A stretch of DNA of 33,184 bases. Source: Chitinimonas sp. BJB300. Its GTDB lineage: Bacteria; Pseudomonadota; Gammaproteobacteria; Burkholderiales; Chitinimonadaceae. A program made the position numbers and the translations under genes. Each line of letters starts with the position of its first letter. The first letter of the stretch is position 1. The stretch lies in assembly GCF_002735695.1 (NCBI RefSeq), contig NZ_PDZH01000048.1, forward strand, positions 1 through 33,184, given 5' to 3'. Shown piece after piece: positions 1-7,740 of this stretch. The notes beneath the pieces are model-generated. The model was not told the DNA's origin and made no database searches. It worked only from the letters and a program-made list of their open reading frames with translations.

Positions 1-118
1 GCCTGAGCATCAAGACGCAGAAGAACCCATTCGCACTTTGCCGCAAGTTACTGATCAACGCCTCCCGCGCGGCTTATGATCAGTTACAGCTGCTTCTCGC
101 AGCTACTGCGTAACATCA
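1..118 (+). mobile_element. Right (3') end of an insertion sequence
   Basis: The first 118 bases are the 3' end of an IS carrying the tail of a transposase gene on the plus strand. The terminal 15 bases (104-118, TACTGCGTAACATCAG region) are the inverse complement of the IS start seen at 33058-33072 (CTGATGTTACGCAGT), so the two window ends show the two termini of what is probably one IS type in the same orientation. Immediately outside, at 119, the sequence enters the middle of a dispersed repeat. The IS family is not certain; the N-terminus seen at the other window end resembles IS4/IS701-group DDE transposases. Confidence 0.8.
3..113 (+). CDS. Transposase, C-terminal fragment (partial at window edge)
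   Basis: Frame 3 is open from the window edge to a TAA at 111-113 and encodes 36 residues, LSIKTQKNPF...LLAATA. The stop codon lies inside the terminal inverted repeat of the IS, as is common for compact IS elements. The reading frame and position fit the end of the transposase whose N-terminus appears at 33093. Only the tail is visible, so no catalytic residue can be checked, and the link to the other fragment rests on the shared terminal repeat, not on overlapping protein sequence. Confidence 0.6.
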   Translation: MSIKTQKNPFALCRKLLINASRAAYDQLQLLLAATA

Positions 119-190
119 GTTAGTAAATTCCGCTTCCCCCGGTGTTGTCGCCTTGTCTCGCTCTAGCTCGCGAGACTTGGAGCAGGTTTT
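119..190 (+). repeat. Dispersed repeat copy A (half copy, cut by IS)
   Basis: This is the second half of the window's dispersed element, starting in the central loop (TTAGTAAATTCCGC) and running through the conserved block GCCTTGTCTCGCTCTAGC and CGCGAGACTT to a degenerate end (GCAGGTTTT). The missing first half would lie on the other side of the IS. The copy lies about 80 nt before the start codon of the carbonic anhydrase-like gene. Confidence 0.85.
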
Positions 191-234
191 CAGAACAATT
201 CCCTTGGGATTTTTTCTGCGAGGACCTGCTCCGT

Positions 235-240
235 TATACT
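235..240 (+). promoter_or_regulatory. Candidate -10 element (TATACT)
   Basis: TATACT lies 29 nt before the chosen ATG at 269 and just after repeat copy A. No good -35 hexamer is seen at 16-18 bp, so this is only a candidate promoter for the carbonic anhydrase-like gene. Confidence 0.3.
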
Positions 241-268
241 CAGGCGCTTGCTTTTTAGGAGATGCAAT

Positions 269-808
269 ATGCCTATTCGTCCTTTTAAAGGTACTTTGCC
301 CACAGTGCCTGTTTCTGCCTACATCGATGAATCCGCTGTTGTCGTGGGCGAGGTTGTGCTGGGTGAGAATGTGTCGGTCTGGCCGGGGGCGGTGGTACGG
401 GGCGATGTAAATCACATCCATATCGGCAAGGATTCCAATGTGCAGGATCTCGCCTGCCTGCATGTCAGCCACAAACGGCCGGAAGACCCATTGGGTGCGC
501 CATTGATCATTGGTGAACGGGTTACCATCGGCCATCAGGTAACCTTGCATGGTTGCACCATTGGTGACGAATGCCTGATCGGCATTGGTACGATTGTTCT
601 CGACCGGGCTGTGATCGAGTCGCGCGTCATGATAGGCGCCGGATCATTGGTGCCGCCGAACAAGGTGCTCAAGTCGGGTTACTTGTATGTTGGGCGGCCG
701 GTCAAGGAAGTGCGGCCGCTGACCGAGGACGAAATCAAGCATTTTGCTTATTCGGCGCAGCATTATGTCCGATTGATGCACGCTCACCTGGATAGTCAGG
801 TTGATTAA
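269..808 (+). CDS. Gamma-carbonic anhydrase family hexapeptide-repeat protein (YrdA-like)
   Basis: A 179-residue left-handed beta-helix protein built of hexapeptide repeats (VVVGEVVLGENV, IHIGKDSNV, LIIGERVTIG and others). Three histidines sit where the gamma-class family binds its metal: His65, His89 and His94 (the GHQVTLHG block). RGD (44-46) and Gln59/Asp60 of the family are also present. Members form trimers with metal sites between subunits; many YrdA-type proteins have weak or unproven carbonic anhydrase activity, so the substrate is left open. I chose ATG 269 because AGGAG precedes it by 7 nt; a longer frame from 248 has no ribosome binding site and adds seven unconserved residues. The gene stands alone before the acyltransferase gene, 79 nt away. 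Confidence 0.9.
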   Translation: MPIRPFKGTLPTVPVSAYIDESAVVVGEVVLGENVSVWPGAVVRGDVNHIHIGKDSNVQDLACLHVSHKRPEDPLGAPLIIGERVTIGHQVTLHGCTIGDECLIGIGTIVLDRAVIESRVMIGAGSLVPPNKVLKSGYLYVGRPVKEVRPLTEDEIKHFAYSAQHYVRLMHAHLDSQVD

Positions 809-887
809 TTTCGACGTGTTTTCTGCCGAGGCCCATATGACATACCATGTGGGCTAATACTTCGAACTTATCGATTGTTTATCAATT

Positions 888-1835
888 ATGTTGAATTTCC
901 TGCCTTCGCCGTTACTGGGTATTTTTTCCGCCGTGATGATTGTGCTGAATGTACTGGTGCTCGGCGCAATGATTCTTTTGTTGGCACTGATCAAGTTTTT
1001 TCTGCCGTTTGTGTCGGTGCGCCGTGTGGTGGACCCCGTTCTCAATGGCTTGGGCCAGGCATGGGTAGGTAATAACAGCCTGTGGATGGCGCTGGTGCAA
1101 AAGACGAACTGGCGGGTGGAAGGCCTGGATAAGCTCTCACCACAGGGATGGTATCTGGTGACGTCGAACCATCAAACCTGGGTCGATATCTTGGTATTGC
1201 AGCGTGTTTTCCATCGACGTGTCCCCTTCTTGAAGTTTTTCCTCAAGCAGGAGTTGATTTTGGTGCCGGTGATTGGCTTGGTATGGTGGGCGTTGGATTT
1301 CCCCTTCATGAAGCGTTATTCCGAAGCCTACTTGAAAAAGCATCCAGAGAAACGCGGCCAAGATCAAGCTACAACTCGACGCGCCTGCGAAAAATTCTCG
1401 GTGGTGCCAACCTCGGTGATCAACTTCCTGGAAGGCACGCGTTTCACCAAGGTGAAACACGATCGCCAGGGTTCACCATTTCATTATCTTTTGAAGCCAA
1501 AGGCGGGTGGTATTGCCCTGGCAATCAATGCCATGGGCGAGAAATTCCAGTCCTTGCTGGATGTGACGGTGTTCTACCCAGAAGGGGCACCGTCCTTTTG
1601 GGATTTGCTGTCGGGCCGGGTCAAGCAGATTGTGGTGCTGGTCAACGAGCAACCTATACCACGGGATTTGATGGTGGGTGATTATGGTGGCGATGCCGAG
1701 TTCCGTGCCCGCATGCAGGCTTGGGTACAGGGCTTGTGGCAAGCAAAGGACCAGCAATTGGCCGACTTGTACCAGCAATATCCGGCTGCCAAACGGGCTG
1801 GTTATGTAGGTGCCGAACAAGAAACCGCTCCTTGA
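888..1835 (+). CDS. PlsC-type acyltransferase (YihG-like)
   Basis: A 315-residue membrane-bound 1-acylglycerol-3-phosphate acyltransferase-type protein. Two hydrophobic stretches at about residues 5-45 would anchor it to the inner membrane. The catalytic NHxxxxD motif is seen as NHQTWVD near residue 93, and the substrate-binding block as EGTRFT near residue 181. Family members move acyl chains from acyl-ACP or acyl-CoA to a lysophospholipid; the length and the motif spacing resemble YihG/YihG-like enzymes more than the shorter housekeeping PlsC, so the exact acceptor is not known. The stop codon lies in the loop of a strong terminator hairpin. No clear ribosome binding site precedes ATG 888. 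Confidence 0.88.
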   Translation: MLNFLPSPLLGIFSAVMIVLNVLVLGAMILLLALIKFFLPFVSVRRVVDPVLNGLGQAWVGNNSLWMALVQKTNWRVEGLDKLSPQGWYLVTSNHQTWVDILVLQRVFHRRVPFLKFFLKQELILVPVIGLVWWALDFPFMKRYSEAYLKKHPEKRGQDQATTRRACEKFSVVPTSVINFLEGTRFTKVKHDRQGSPFHYLLKPKAGGIALAINAMGEKFQSLLDVTVFYPEGAPSFWDLLSGRVKQIVVLVNEQPIPRDLMVGDYGGDAEFRARMQAWVQGLWQAKDQQLADLYQQYPAAKRAGYVGAEQETAP

Positions 1836-1850
1836 GGAGCGGTTTCTTGT
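1817..1850 (+). terminator. Terminator hairpin at end of the acyltransferase gene
   Basis: A perfect 15-bp stem (1817-1831 with 1836-1850; ACAAGAAACCGCTCC) closes a TTGA loop that contains the TGA stop codon. The T-rich arm (TTTCTTGTT) gives a U-rich 3' side. It separates this gene from the converging minus-strand response regulator and could act in both directions. Confidence 0.8.
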
Positions 1851-1877
1851 TGAGAGCGGCAGCCGACGGAATGATCT

Positions 1878-2642
1878 TTATATTTGTTTGAACAGGTGGA
1901 CGTAGGCACGGCTGACGACAAGAGGCTCGGGGCGTGACTTCAAGGTGAGGGTCACTCGCCCTGTGAAGTCGCGGCGCGCTTCGGCAATGTCACGCACGTT
2001 AACCAGTGTTGCGCGGTGCACCTGCCAGAACTGTTCGGCATCGAGTTGCTCCAGTAACTCCTTTAATGGTGTCCGGATCAGATATTCCCCCTCGCGGGTT
2101 ACCACGGTGGTGTATTTATCCGCCGAATGGAAATAACACACATCGTTGATAGCAATCAGCTTCACCTCATTGCCCTGGCCGGCGCGAATCCAACTGAGGC
2201 GCTGTGGGGTGTTGCGTGGCCCTATGCCGCCCAGCGCCAGTCGCAGGGATTCGAGCAGTGCGCCATTATTGGCTGGCTGCTGGCTGGCGAGTTTATCCTG
2301 GAGTTTGCTGATAGCGCGCTGCAGCCGTTCTTCACTATACGGTTTGAGCAGATAGTCGATGGCATCACGGTCGAAGGCTTCAACGGCATATTGGTCGAAC
2401 GCGGTAATGAATACACAATGGCAGCCATGGGCACTGCGTGCGACTTCCAAGCCACTCAGGCCCGGCATTCCTATATCCAGAAATGCGATATCCGGCTCAT
2501 GTTCGTGAAGGGCGGCGATGGCTTCCAGGCCATTCCGCGCAATCGCGACAATCTGCAACTCCGGCCATAGATTTGCTAGCTGCGCCTTCAGGTATTCAGC
2601 CAGCAGGGGTTCATCATCGGCAATCAGGGCGCTTGGGTTCAT
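1878..2642 (-). CDS. LytTR-family response regulator (AlgR-like)
   Basis: A 254-residue two-component response regulator. The receiver domain (about 1-120) has the acidic pair Asp9/Asp10, the phospho-acceptor Asp56 in FLDIGMPG, and the Lys of the LLKPY block. The C-terminal domain (about 150-254) is LytTR DNA-binding, with the typical VNVRDIAEARRDFTG core and a closing VSRAYVHLFK. Proteins of this type bind direct repeats as dimers after phosphorylation, and AlgR, YehT and LytT are relatives. The kinase gene is directly upstream, 61 nt away on the same strand, so the two form a pair. Nothing in the neighbourhood reveals the target genes. Confidence 0.92.
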   Translation of the reverse strand: MNPSALIADDEPLLAEYLKAQLANLWPELQIVAIARNGLEAIAALHEHEPDIAFLDIGMPGLSGLEVARSAHGCHCVFITAFDQYAVEAFDRDAIDYLLKPYSEERLQRAISKLQDKLASQQPANNGALLESLRLALGGIGPRNTPQRLSWIRAGQGNEVKLIAINDVCYFHSADKYTTVVTREGEYLIRTPLKELLEQLDAEQFWQVHRATLVNVRDIAEARRDFTGRVTLTLKSRPEPLVVSRAYVHLFKQI

Positions 2643-2703
2643 AGGGTTCTATCGAGTATTGGATATTGCGCAGTACTGGGCTGATGCGTGCCAATAACAG
2701 CGT

Positions 2704-3807
2704 CTAATGCTCCAACGGCAGATTAACCCGTGCACACACCCCACCACCGGCTTGGGCTCTTAATGCCAACTGTGCCTGGCTGCCGTAAAGGGTACCAAGA
2801 CGTGCATGTACATTGGTCAACCCCACGCCGTCACCATACACCCCTGCGGGCAAGCCTAAACCGTCGTCGCAGACATCAGCAATCAGCTGCCCGGCCTCTG
2901 AATGCACGGTGATGCGCACCGTACCGCCCGCTACTTTGGGCTCCAAGCCGTGGCGGATGGCATTCTCGACCAAAGGTTGCAGCAACATGGGCGGCAGCAG
3001 TGCGTCTTGCAGCGTATCAGGGCAGTCGATTTCGAAATGAAGCCGGTCTGCCATGCGTATTTGCAATATGCCCAGATAAGTACGTAACAATTCCAGCTCT
3101 TGGCGTACCGTCGCTTTGGCATCCCGCGTCCGAGCCAGTGATCCACGTAAGTAGTCATTGAAAAGTCCAAGCATCTGCTTGGCCATGATAGGCGATACAT
3201 CAATCAGGCTTTGTACGCTGGCCAGGGTATTGAACAGAAAATGCGGTTCAATCTGCGCTTGCAACATACGCAGTTGCGCCTGCATCAACATCTTGTCCTG
3301 GCTGCCACGTTTGGCTTGCTCTGCATGATAAGCCGCTTCCAGCCGACCGATTTTCTCTCTTCCCCATAGGACGCTGGCGACCATCGCTGCGGAAAGCATC
3401 ATCACGATCAGGCTGGCGAGCAGATAGCGTGGATATTCAATCACAATCCACGCAACTTCATCCAGCCGAACCAGCCAGTTGATTGCCAGCCCAAGCACGC
3501 CGCCGACAATGATTGCGCCCATGAAGTAAAACGGCTCACGCGAGGGCGACGGCTTGATGACGGTGAAAGTCAACGTAAGGGCAACGAAGACGGATACGCC
3601 AACCGTATGGGTGGTAAGCATCACCCGCCACGCCGGCGCTTCGCTTGTCAGCGAAAAAAATACCCCGGCCAGGGTATTGACCAGCAGGGTGATGAGCAGA
3701 TTACGCCACAGCGAGCGCCGAATCTGGCCGGCTGAGGTAGGAGTCAGGGCAACGGTATGCATGGATTGGTGTGTTGGCCGTATTCTTTTCAGGTAGACCT
3801 GTTTCAC
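2704..3807 (-). CDS. LytS/FimS-type sensor histidine kinase (AlgZ-like)
   Basis: A 367-residue membrane histidine kinase of the His_kinase (PF06580) type. Four or more hydrophobic segments lie between about residues 34 and 150, followed by a short coiled linker. The phospho-accepting histidine is in QAQIEPHFLFN, near residue 190, and the ATPase domain has LVENAIRHGLEP (N box) and DDGLGLP (G box). There is no large periplasmic sensor domain, so the signal is probably sensed within the membrane. It is expected to phosphorylate the LytTR regulator just downstream. The frame opens at a GTG (3807) without a clear ribosome binding site; ATG 3762, giving 352 residues, is the alternative. Confidence 0.9.
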   Translation of the reverse strand: MKQVYLKRIRPTHQSMHTVALTPTSAGQIRRSLWRNLLITLLVNTLAGVFFSLTSEAPAWRVMLTTHTVGVSVFVALTLTFTVIKPSPSREPFYFMGAIIVGGVLGLAINWLVRLDEVAWIVIEYPRYLLASLIVMMLSAAMVASVLWGREKIGRLEAAYHAEQAKRGSQDKMLMQAQLRMLQAQIEPHFLFNTLASVQSLIDVSPIMAKQMLGLFNDYLRGSLARTRDAKATVRQELELLRTYLGILQIRMADRLHFEIDCPDTLQDALLPPMLLQPLVENAIRHGLEPKVAGGTVRITVHSEAGQLIADVCDDGLGLPAGVYGDGVGLTNVHARLGTLYGSQAQLALRAQAGGGVCARVNLPLEH

Positions 3808-3834
3808 ACAGTAACAGTGATTACACCTCGGCTT

Positions 3835-3975
3835 AGAACCTGTTCACTGTCTGCTGCGCGTCGGCGATACGGCGTTGAAAAAACCTCGGAATGCTCATTT
3901 ACCCTTAGGAAACTCCGTTTCCTCTGGCGTTTTCGCCATGTCTCGCTCTAGCCCACGAGACTTTGAACAGGTTCT
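3835..3975 (+). repeat. Dispersed repeat copy B (whole, 141 bp)
   Basis: A complete element: left end AGAACCTGTTCACTGTCTGC, then GCGTCGGCGATACGGCGTTG, a central palindrome (CTCATTTAC ... GGAAACTCCG), the block TCTCGCTCTAGC, and right end GAACAGGTTCT. Flanks are GGCTT on the left and TAGG on the right, as in copy C. Its right end supplies the T of the TAA stop codon of the minus-strand small ORF at 3975-4217. Confidence 0.9.
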
Positions 3976-4217
3976 TAGGGGTTTCGGCAAGGAGCCTGCG
4001 GGTTGGAGCGTGGCAAGAGGAAAACGGTAGAGGAGGCGGCATATACAGGGGTAGTTGTACCCTCCGTAGGCGTTGTCAAAGCTGTATTGCTGATGCGTTG
4101 TAAGCCTTGAACAGATGCTAATTGCGAACGGAGTGGGTTGGTGGGTGCCAGGGGCACGGCTTTGCCTGGGGCTGTCGATGCTGGTAGGCGGCGTGCCAAG
4201 GTCATAGGGCTGAACAT
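3975..4217 (-). CDS. Small hypothetical protein ending at repeat copy B
   Basis: I do not recognise this 80-residue ORF. It starts at an ATG preceded by a strong purine-rich ribosome binding site (AGAGGAAAGAGGA), which is the best reason to think it is translated. The product is rich in Thr, Ala, Pro and Ser, has no clear membrane span or domain, and its TAA stop uses the last base of repeat copy B. It lies 21 nt after another doubtful ORF on the same strand. It could be a real small gene, a leader peptide, or the truncated start of a gene disrupted by the repeat. Confidence 0.35.
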   Translation of the reverse strand: MFSPMTLARRLPASTAPGKAVPLAPTNPLRSQLASVQGLQRISNTALTTPTEGTTTPVYAASSTVFLLPRSNPQAPCRNP

Positions 4218-4238
4218 TCCTCTTTCCTCTTTTTGGGT

Positions 4239-4454
4239 TTATTTGAATATGTGTTTTACAGTCGCAGCACTTTGTTCTCGCTTGAGGTCAATCAGCGCGT
4301 AAAGCATCTGATAAGGGATGATTAAGCCCTCAAAACAGCAAAGAAAATGACCTGCTTCCCTTCTGTATGACCAGACATTGGGCTGGTTACGGCACAGAAA
4401 GTTGCGTAACTCGGCCGGGAACAAAGCAAAACCAACGTATTTCGCCGGTAGGTA
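4239..4454 (-). pseudogene. Open frame without clear start, possible gene remnant
   Basis: A frame open from just inside a repeat-end-like sequence (GAACCTGTTTGA, minus strand) to TAA at 4239. It has no ATG start; TTG 4424 would give 61 residues. The predicted peptide (…PNVWSYRREAGHF…LIIPYQMLYALIDLK…) has mixed, protein-like composition with several Cys, Trp and Tyr residues and no low complexity, so it may be the C-terminal remnant of a gene whose front part was lost at the repeat boundary. I do not recognise a family. Confidence 0.3.
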
Positions 4455-4471
4455 TCAAACAGGTTCTACAG
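4455..4471. repeat. Isolated repeat-end sequence
   Basis: The stretch TCAAACAGGTTCTA matches the right end of the dispersed element (AACAGGTTCT) but no body of the element precedes it. It may be the scar of a lost copy, or chance similarity. Confidence 0.35.
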
Positions 4472-4580
4472 CTGGCAGGGTGAAAGGTAATGCTTTGAAA
4501 CCACCAAAAGGAGGGGCTTGCGACGAATTGCAGTTTGCCGGCGTGAGGTGCGGCTAGGTTGGATGAGTTACATGAGGCTT

Positions 4581-4721
4581 AGAACCTGTCTAAAGTCTGC
4601 TGCGCGTCGGCAATATGGCGTGAAAACTTTCTCGAAATGCTCATTTACCCTGTGTAAACTCCGCTTCCTCGGCGGTTTTCGCCTTATCTTGCCTTAGCTC
4701 GCGAGACTTTAGGCAGGTTCT
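4581..4721 (+). repeat. Dispersed repeat copy C (whole, 141 bp)
   Basis: A complete element in the same orientation as copy B: AGAACCTGTCTAAAGTCTGC at the left, GCGTCGGCAATATGGCG, central CTCATTTACC...GTAAACTCCG, then CTTAGCTCGCGAGACTTTAG and CAGGTTCT at the right. Flanks GGCTT and TAGG match copy B. Read on the minus strand, its right 35 bases encode the last residues and the stop codon of the DUF3025 gene. Confidence 0.92.
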
Positions 4722-5496
4722 TAGGACGAAAGTGCTGTGTGTCCGCATAGAAAGCCACATTCTGTACGGGCCACCAGCCTGGTATACCCAACACCGGTAG
4801 TGGCGGCAGGGCACGCGGTTCACGCAACTGGCCAGCACCAATGCGCTGTGCAAGTTCACTATCAAGTTCGGCGATCTGTTGCACCAGTGGCAGATCAAAC
4901 CAGCCAGTAGGGACTTCGACCACGACGACTTTGGCGACAATGCCAATAAAAGGGGCCAAGCCTTTTTCCTGTAATGCATGACCAAAACAATAAGCTGCCA
5001 GTTGTCGGCTCCAATCGGCCCGGCGTACTTGGAACAGTGTTTTCCAGTCGTGGTTGTGTAGAGCCTGAACCAAGTCGGGGGCGGCGCAAGCTAGCACCAG
5101 TCCCGATTCATCAAATAACGTAGCTGCATCACGTGCTCTGTTGCGCTGGCCTGTGCTGCTTTGAGATAGCTCGTGCAGATGCTGGCCATTCAAAGCGGCT
5201 TTGCTCTTTGGCCAACCTAACCAGCATAGTGCGTTAAAGCAGTCGTGCCAGTTATCGGGGCGTGTCGCGACTTCGCCGCTTTGCGCAATGCGTAGTTCAT
5301 AGCCTTGTTCATCCAACTGACTTGGAGAGACAAAACGAACGGTTTGCCCCGACTGGGTAATCGGTAGCAGGTCTGCCGGAAGGCTGGCCCAGGTTGCTGC
5401 TGTGGGGAACTGCCGCCAGCCAAGCGTGCGCAAGGCAGGCAGTAGGGGCGTAAACCAAGGAGAGTGATGCAGCAGATCGGTGGGCCAGGACAGCAT
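4684..5496 (-). CDS. DUF3025 family protein with repeat-encoded C-terminus
   Basis: A 270-residue protein of the DUF3025 family, recognised from the block DNWHDCFNALCWLGWPKSK (about residues 80-99) followed by LNGQHLHEL and the acidic-His DAATLFDESGLVLA segment. The family has no established biochemical function, and the protein looks soluble. The last 12 or so residues (KNLPKVSRAKAR) and the TAA are translated from repeat copy C, so the original terminus was probably replaced when the element arrived. No strong ribosome binding site precedes the ATG. It faces away from both neighbours and sits between copy C and a palindromic repeat scar, suggesting a locus reshaped by the element. Confidence 0.82.
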   Translation of the reverse strand: MLSWPTDLLHHSPWFTPLLPALRTLGWRQFPTAATWASLPADLLPITQSGQTVRFVSPSQLDEQGYELRIAQSGEVATRPDNWHDCFNALCWLGWPKSKAALNGQHLHELSQSSTGQRNRARDAATLFDESGLVLACAAPDLVQALHNHDWKTLFQVRRADWSRQLAAYCFGHALQEKGLAPFIGIVAKVVVVEVPTGWFDLPLVQQIAELDSELAQRIGAGQLREPRALPPLPVLGIPGWWPVQNVAFYADTQHFRPKNLPKVSRAKAR

Positions 5497-5629
5497 GGGA
5501 AAAATGCAGGGAAGGTCTGGCGTGTATTTTAATGGTAAGCAGAAGTTTGGTGGGGGTGAACCGGTGAGCGTGCCTTTATCTTGGTACTGAAAGGCACACT
5601 CAGGACTCTGTTCCAGTAGGTTTTTGATA

Positions 5630-5642
5630 GGTTCTTAGAACC
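5630..5642. repeat. Palindromic repeat scar GGTTCTTAGAACC
   Basis: GGTTC-TTA-GAACC is exactly what results when the right end of the dispersed element (GGTTC), the TTA that usually flanks it, and the left end (GAACC) are joined. The central TTA is the stop codon (TAA on the minus strand) of the oxidoreductase gene. It may be an excision footprint, an empty target, or a junction. Confidence 0.45.
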
Positions 5643-6651
5643 CAGCCAATACCAGCTTGCCTATCACCCGGCCATTTTCCAGCAAGGCATGGGCTTTTTT
5701 CAGGTTGCTGGCATTGATGGTGCCCAATACTTGGCCCAGCGTTGTCTTTAGTGTGCCGGCATCGATCAGTTTTGCCACTTCGGTGAGCAGCTTGTGCTGT
5801 TCCACCATATCGGCAGTTTGGAACATCGATCGAGTAAACATCATTTCCCAATGGAAACTGGCGCTCTTTAACTTGAGCAAGTCGATGTTGTGTTGTTGTG
5901 TGGTTTCGACGATGGACACAATTTTGCCCTGAGGCGCGATCAAGGTAGCCATGGCATTGAAGTAGGCGTCGGTACTGCTGGTGCAGAAGATGTAGTCAAA
6001 TTCTGCGTAACCCTGGGCTTTTGCTTCTGTCTGTAAGGCCGCCCCGTGGTTGATCACCAAATCGGCCCCAAGTTCGCGACACCATTGGGTGGATTCTGCG
6101 CGCGATGCCGTGGCGACTACCGTCAGCCCTGCGAGCTTGGCCAGCTGGATGGCAATGGAACCAACACCGCCAGCGCCACCAATAATCAGCAGTGTCTTAC
6201 CCTTTGCACTACCGTCACGTTTGATAGCGAGGCGTTCGAACAACGCTTCCCATGCTGTGATGGCGGTGAGGGGTATGGCTGCGGCTTGGGTGGGGCTGAG
6301 GGTGGTTGGCGCAATAGCGACAATGCGCTCGTCAACCAGTTGGTATTCGGCATTGCTGCCTTTGCGGGTAATGTCGCCCGCGTAGTAGACCCTGTCACCG
6401 GGTTTGAACAAGCGAGCTTGTTCGCCTACCGCTTCGACAACGCCCACCGCATCCCAGCCCAAGATACGCGGACTGGTTTCGACTTTGTCTTTGGGTGCCC
6501 GTACCTTGAAATCAACAGGATTGACTGCAATGGCTTCGATTTTAACCAACAGGTCACGGGCTGTTGGCGCAGCAGGCTTTGGCAGGTCATAGTCGAGCAG
6601 GGCTTCAGGATGGCTGATGGGTAGATACTGGGTTAGGGCAACGGCTTTCAT
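5635..6651 (-). CDS. Zinc-type alcohol dehydrogenase family / quinone oxidoreductase
   Basis: A 338-residue medium-chain dehydrogenase/reductase. The N-terminal GroES-like domain contains IAVNPVDFKVR and the GWDAVGVVEAVG block; the Rossmann domain has the nucleotide loop GGAGGVGSIAIQLAK (about residues 156-170). The catalytic-zinc Cys/His residues of true alcohol dehydrogenases are absent, which points to an NADPH-dependent quinone reductase-type enzyme (adh_fam_1-like). GGAG lies upstream of the ATG. The gene is divergent from a LysR regulator, 91 nt away, with a palindrome between them, so regulation by that protein is likely. Its stop codon lies in the repeat scar at 5630-5642. Confidence 0.9.
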   Translation of the reverse strand: MKAVALTQYLPISHPEALLDYDLPKPAAPTARDLLVKIEAIAVNPVDFKVRAPKDKVETSPRILGWDAVGVVEAVGEQARLFKPGDRVYYAGDITRKGSNAEYQLVDERIVAIAPTTLSPTQAAAIPLTAITAWEALFERLAIKRDGSAKGKTLLIIGGAGGVGSIAIQLAKLAGLTVVATASRAESTQWCRELGADLVINHGAALQTEAKAQGYAEFDYIFCTSSTDAYFNAMATLIAPQGKIVSIVETTQQHNIDLLKLKSASFHWEMMFTRSMFQTADMVEQHKLLTEVAKLIDAGTLKTTLGQVLGTINASNLKKAHALLENGRVIGKLVLAGF

Positions 6652-6704
6652 GGGGGTTCTCCGGGTAGGTGAAATGAGTGAAGGCAGTTTGTACCAATGC
6701 CCCG

Positions 6705-6720
6705 ACTGGATAAATCCAGT
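6705..6720. promoter_or_regulatory. Palindromic candidate operator for the LysR regulator
   Basis: ACTGGAT-AA-ATCCAGT is a perfect 7+2+7 inverted repeat in the gap between the divergent oxidoreductase and lysR-type genes. It fits the T-N11-A form of LysR-family sites and ends 22 nt before the regulator's start codon. Confidence 0.6.
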
Positions 6721-6742
6721 TTATGGAATATGATTGTTGCCA

Positions 6743-7690
6743 ATGGAAAACAATCAAATCTTGCCGGATGAACTGGCCGCGATGGCTGTCTTCGCTACGG
6801 TAGTGGAAGCGGGTAGCCTCACATTGGCGGCAGAACGGTTGCAACTGTCCAAGTCAGCGGTGAGCAAAAGTCTGGCGTGGCTGGAGCGAAAACTTGCTGC
6901 ACGGCTATTGCAGCGTACTACCCGGCGTCAGTCGCTTACCGAGGTTGGTCAAGTCTATTTCGAGCATTGCCGGCGCATGCTTGTCGAAGCAGGCGAGGCC
7001 CGGCAGGCGGTGGACCGTTTGCATGCCGAACCCGTTGGCGTGCTGCGTGTCTCGGCGCCGGTAAGCTTTGGCAGCCAACATGTCGCGCCCTTATTACCCG
7101 AGTTGCTCGCACGTTACCCCACGTTGCAAATTGACTTGGTGTTGAATGACCGTTTGGTTGATTTGGCTGAGGAGGGCTTTGACGTGGCAGTACGGGTTAG
7201 CGATCAACCCGCGGATTTGCTGGTGGCACGGACCTTGGCGCCCATACGCTGGGTGATATGCGCCAGTCCAGCTTATCTGGCACGCTGCGGAACACCAGAG
7301 CGGCCGCAAGACCTCGCCCGGCACGCCTGCCTCACTTATCCACTATTAACACCCACCGGCGTATGGCCATTTATTCAGGACGGCCAACGGATTGCCGTAC
7401 CGGTGCAGGGGCCGCTGCGAACCAATAGCAGTGTTGCGTTGATGGCGGCTTGCGTAGGCGGGCTGGGCTTGACACGGCTTCCTACCTTCAGCTGTGGCTG
7501 CTTACTCACCAGTGGAGAGCTGGTACCGGTTTTGCAGGACTACGTCGTCTCTCCCCAGACTGCGATGGCGGTCTATTTACCGAATCGTTATCTGTTGCCC
7601 AAGTTATGGGCATTTATCGAATTCATGCGTGAACGAATGGGTGCGGGTCAAACACCCTATTGGGATGCTTGGTTATCGGCAAAGTCGTGA
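6743..7690 (+). CDS. LysR-family transcriptional regulator
   Basis: A 315-residue LysR-type regulator. The N-terminal winged helix-turn-helix covers about residues 1-65 (MAVFATVVEAGSLTLAAERL, SKSAVSKSLAWLERKLAARL), followed by a linker helix and a periplasmic-binding-protein-like effector domain starting near LRVSAPVSFG. The subtype resembles CrgA/AaeR-like regulators that control divergent oxidoreductase genes. ATG 6743 was preferred to the TTG codons at 6734 and 6737, which add only three residues. It probably controls the divergent dehydrogenase gene and itself through the palindrome at 6705-6720; the inducer cannot be told from sequence. Confidence 0.92.
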   Translation: MENNQILPDELAAMAVFATVVEAGSLTLAAERLQLSKSAVSKSLAWLERKLAARLLQRTTRRQSLTEVGQVYFEHCRRMLVEAGEARQAVDRLHAEPVGVLRVSAPVSFGSQHVAPLLPELLARYPTLQIDLVLNDRLVDLAEEGFDVAVRVSDQPADLLVARTLAPIRWVICASPAYLARCGTPERPQDLARHACLTYPLLTPTGVWPFIQDGQRIAVPVQGPLRTNSSVALMAACVGGLGLTRLPTFSCGCLLTSGELVPVLQDYVVSPQTAMAVYLPNRYLLPKLWAFIEFMRERMGAGQTPYWDAWLSAKS

Positions 7691-7740
7691 TCTAGTAGAA
7701 GTTATGGATGAATTGAGACAGTAAAGGTGAAAACATTGCA

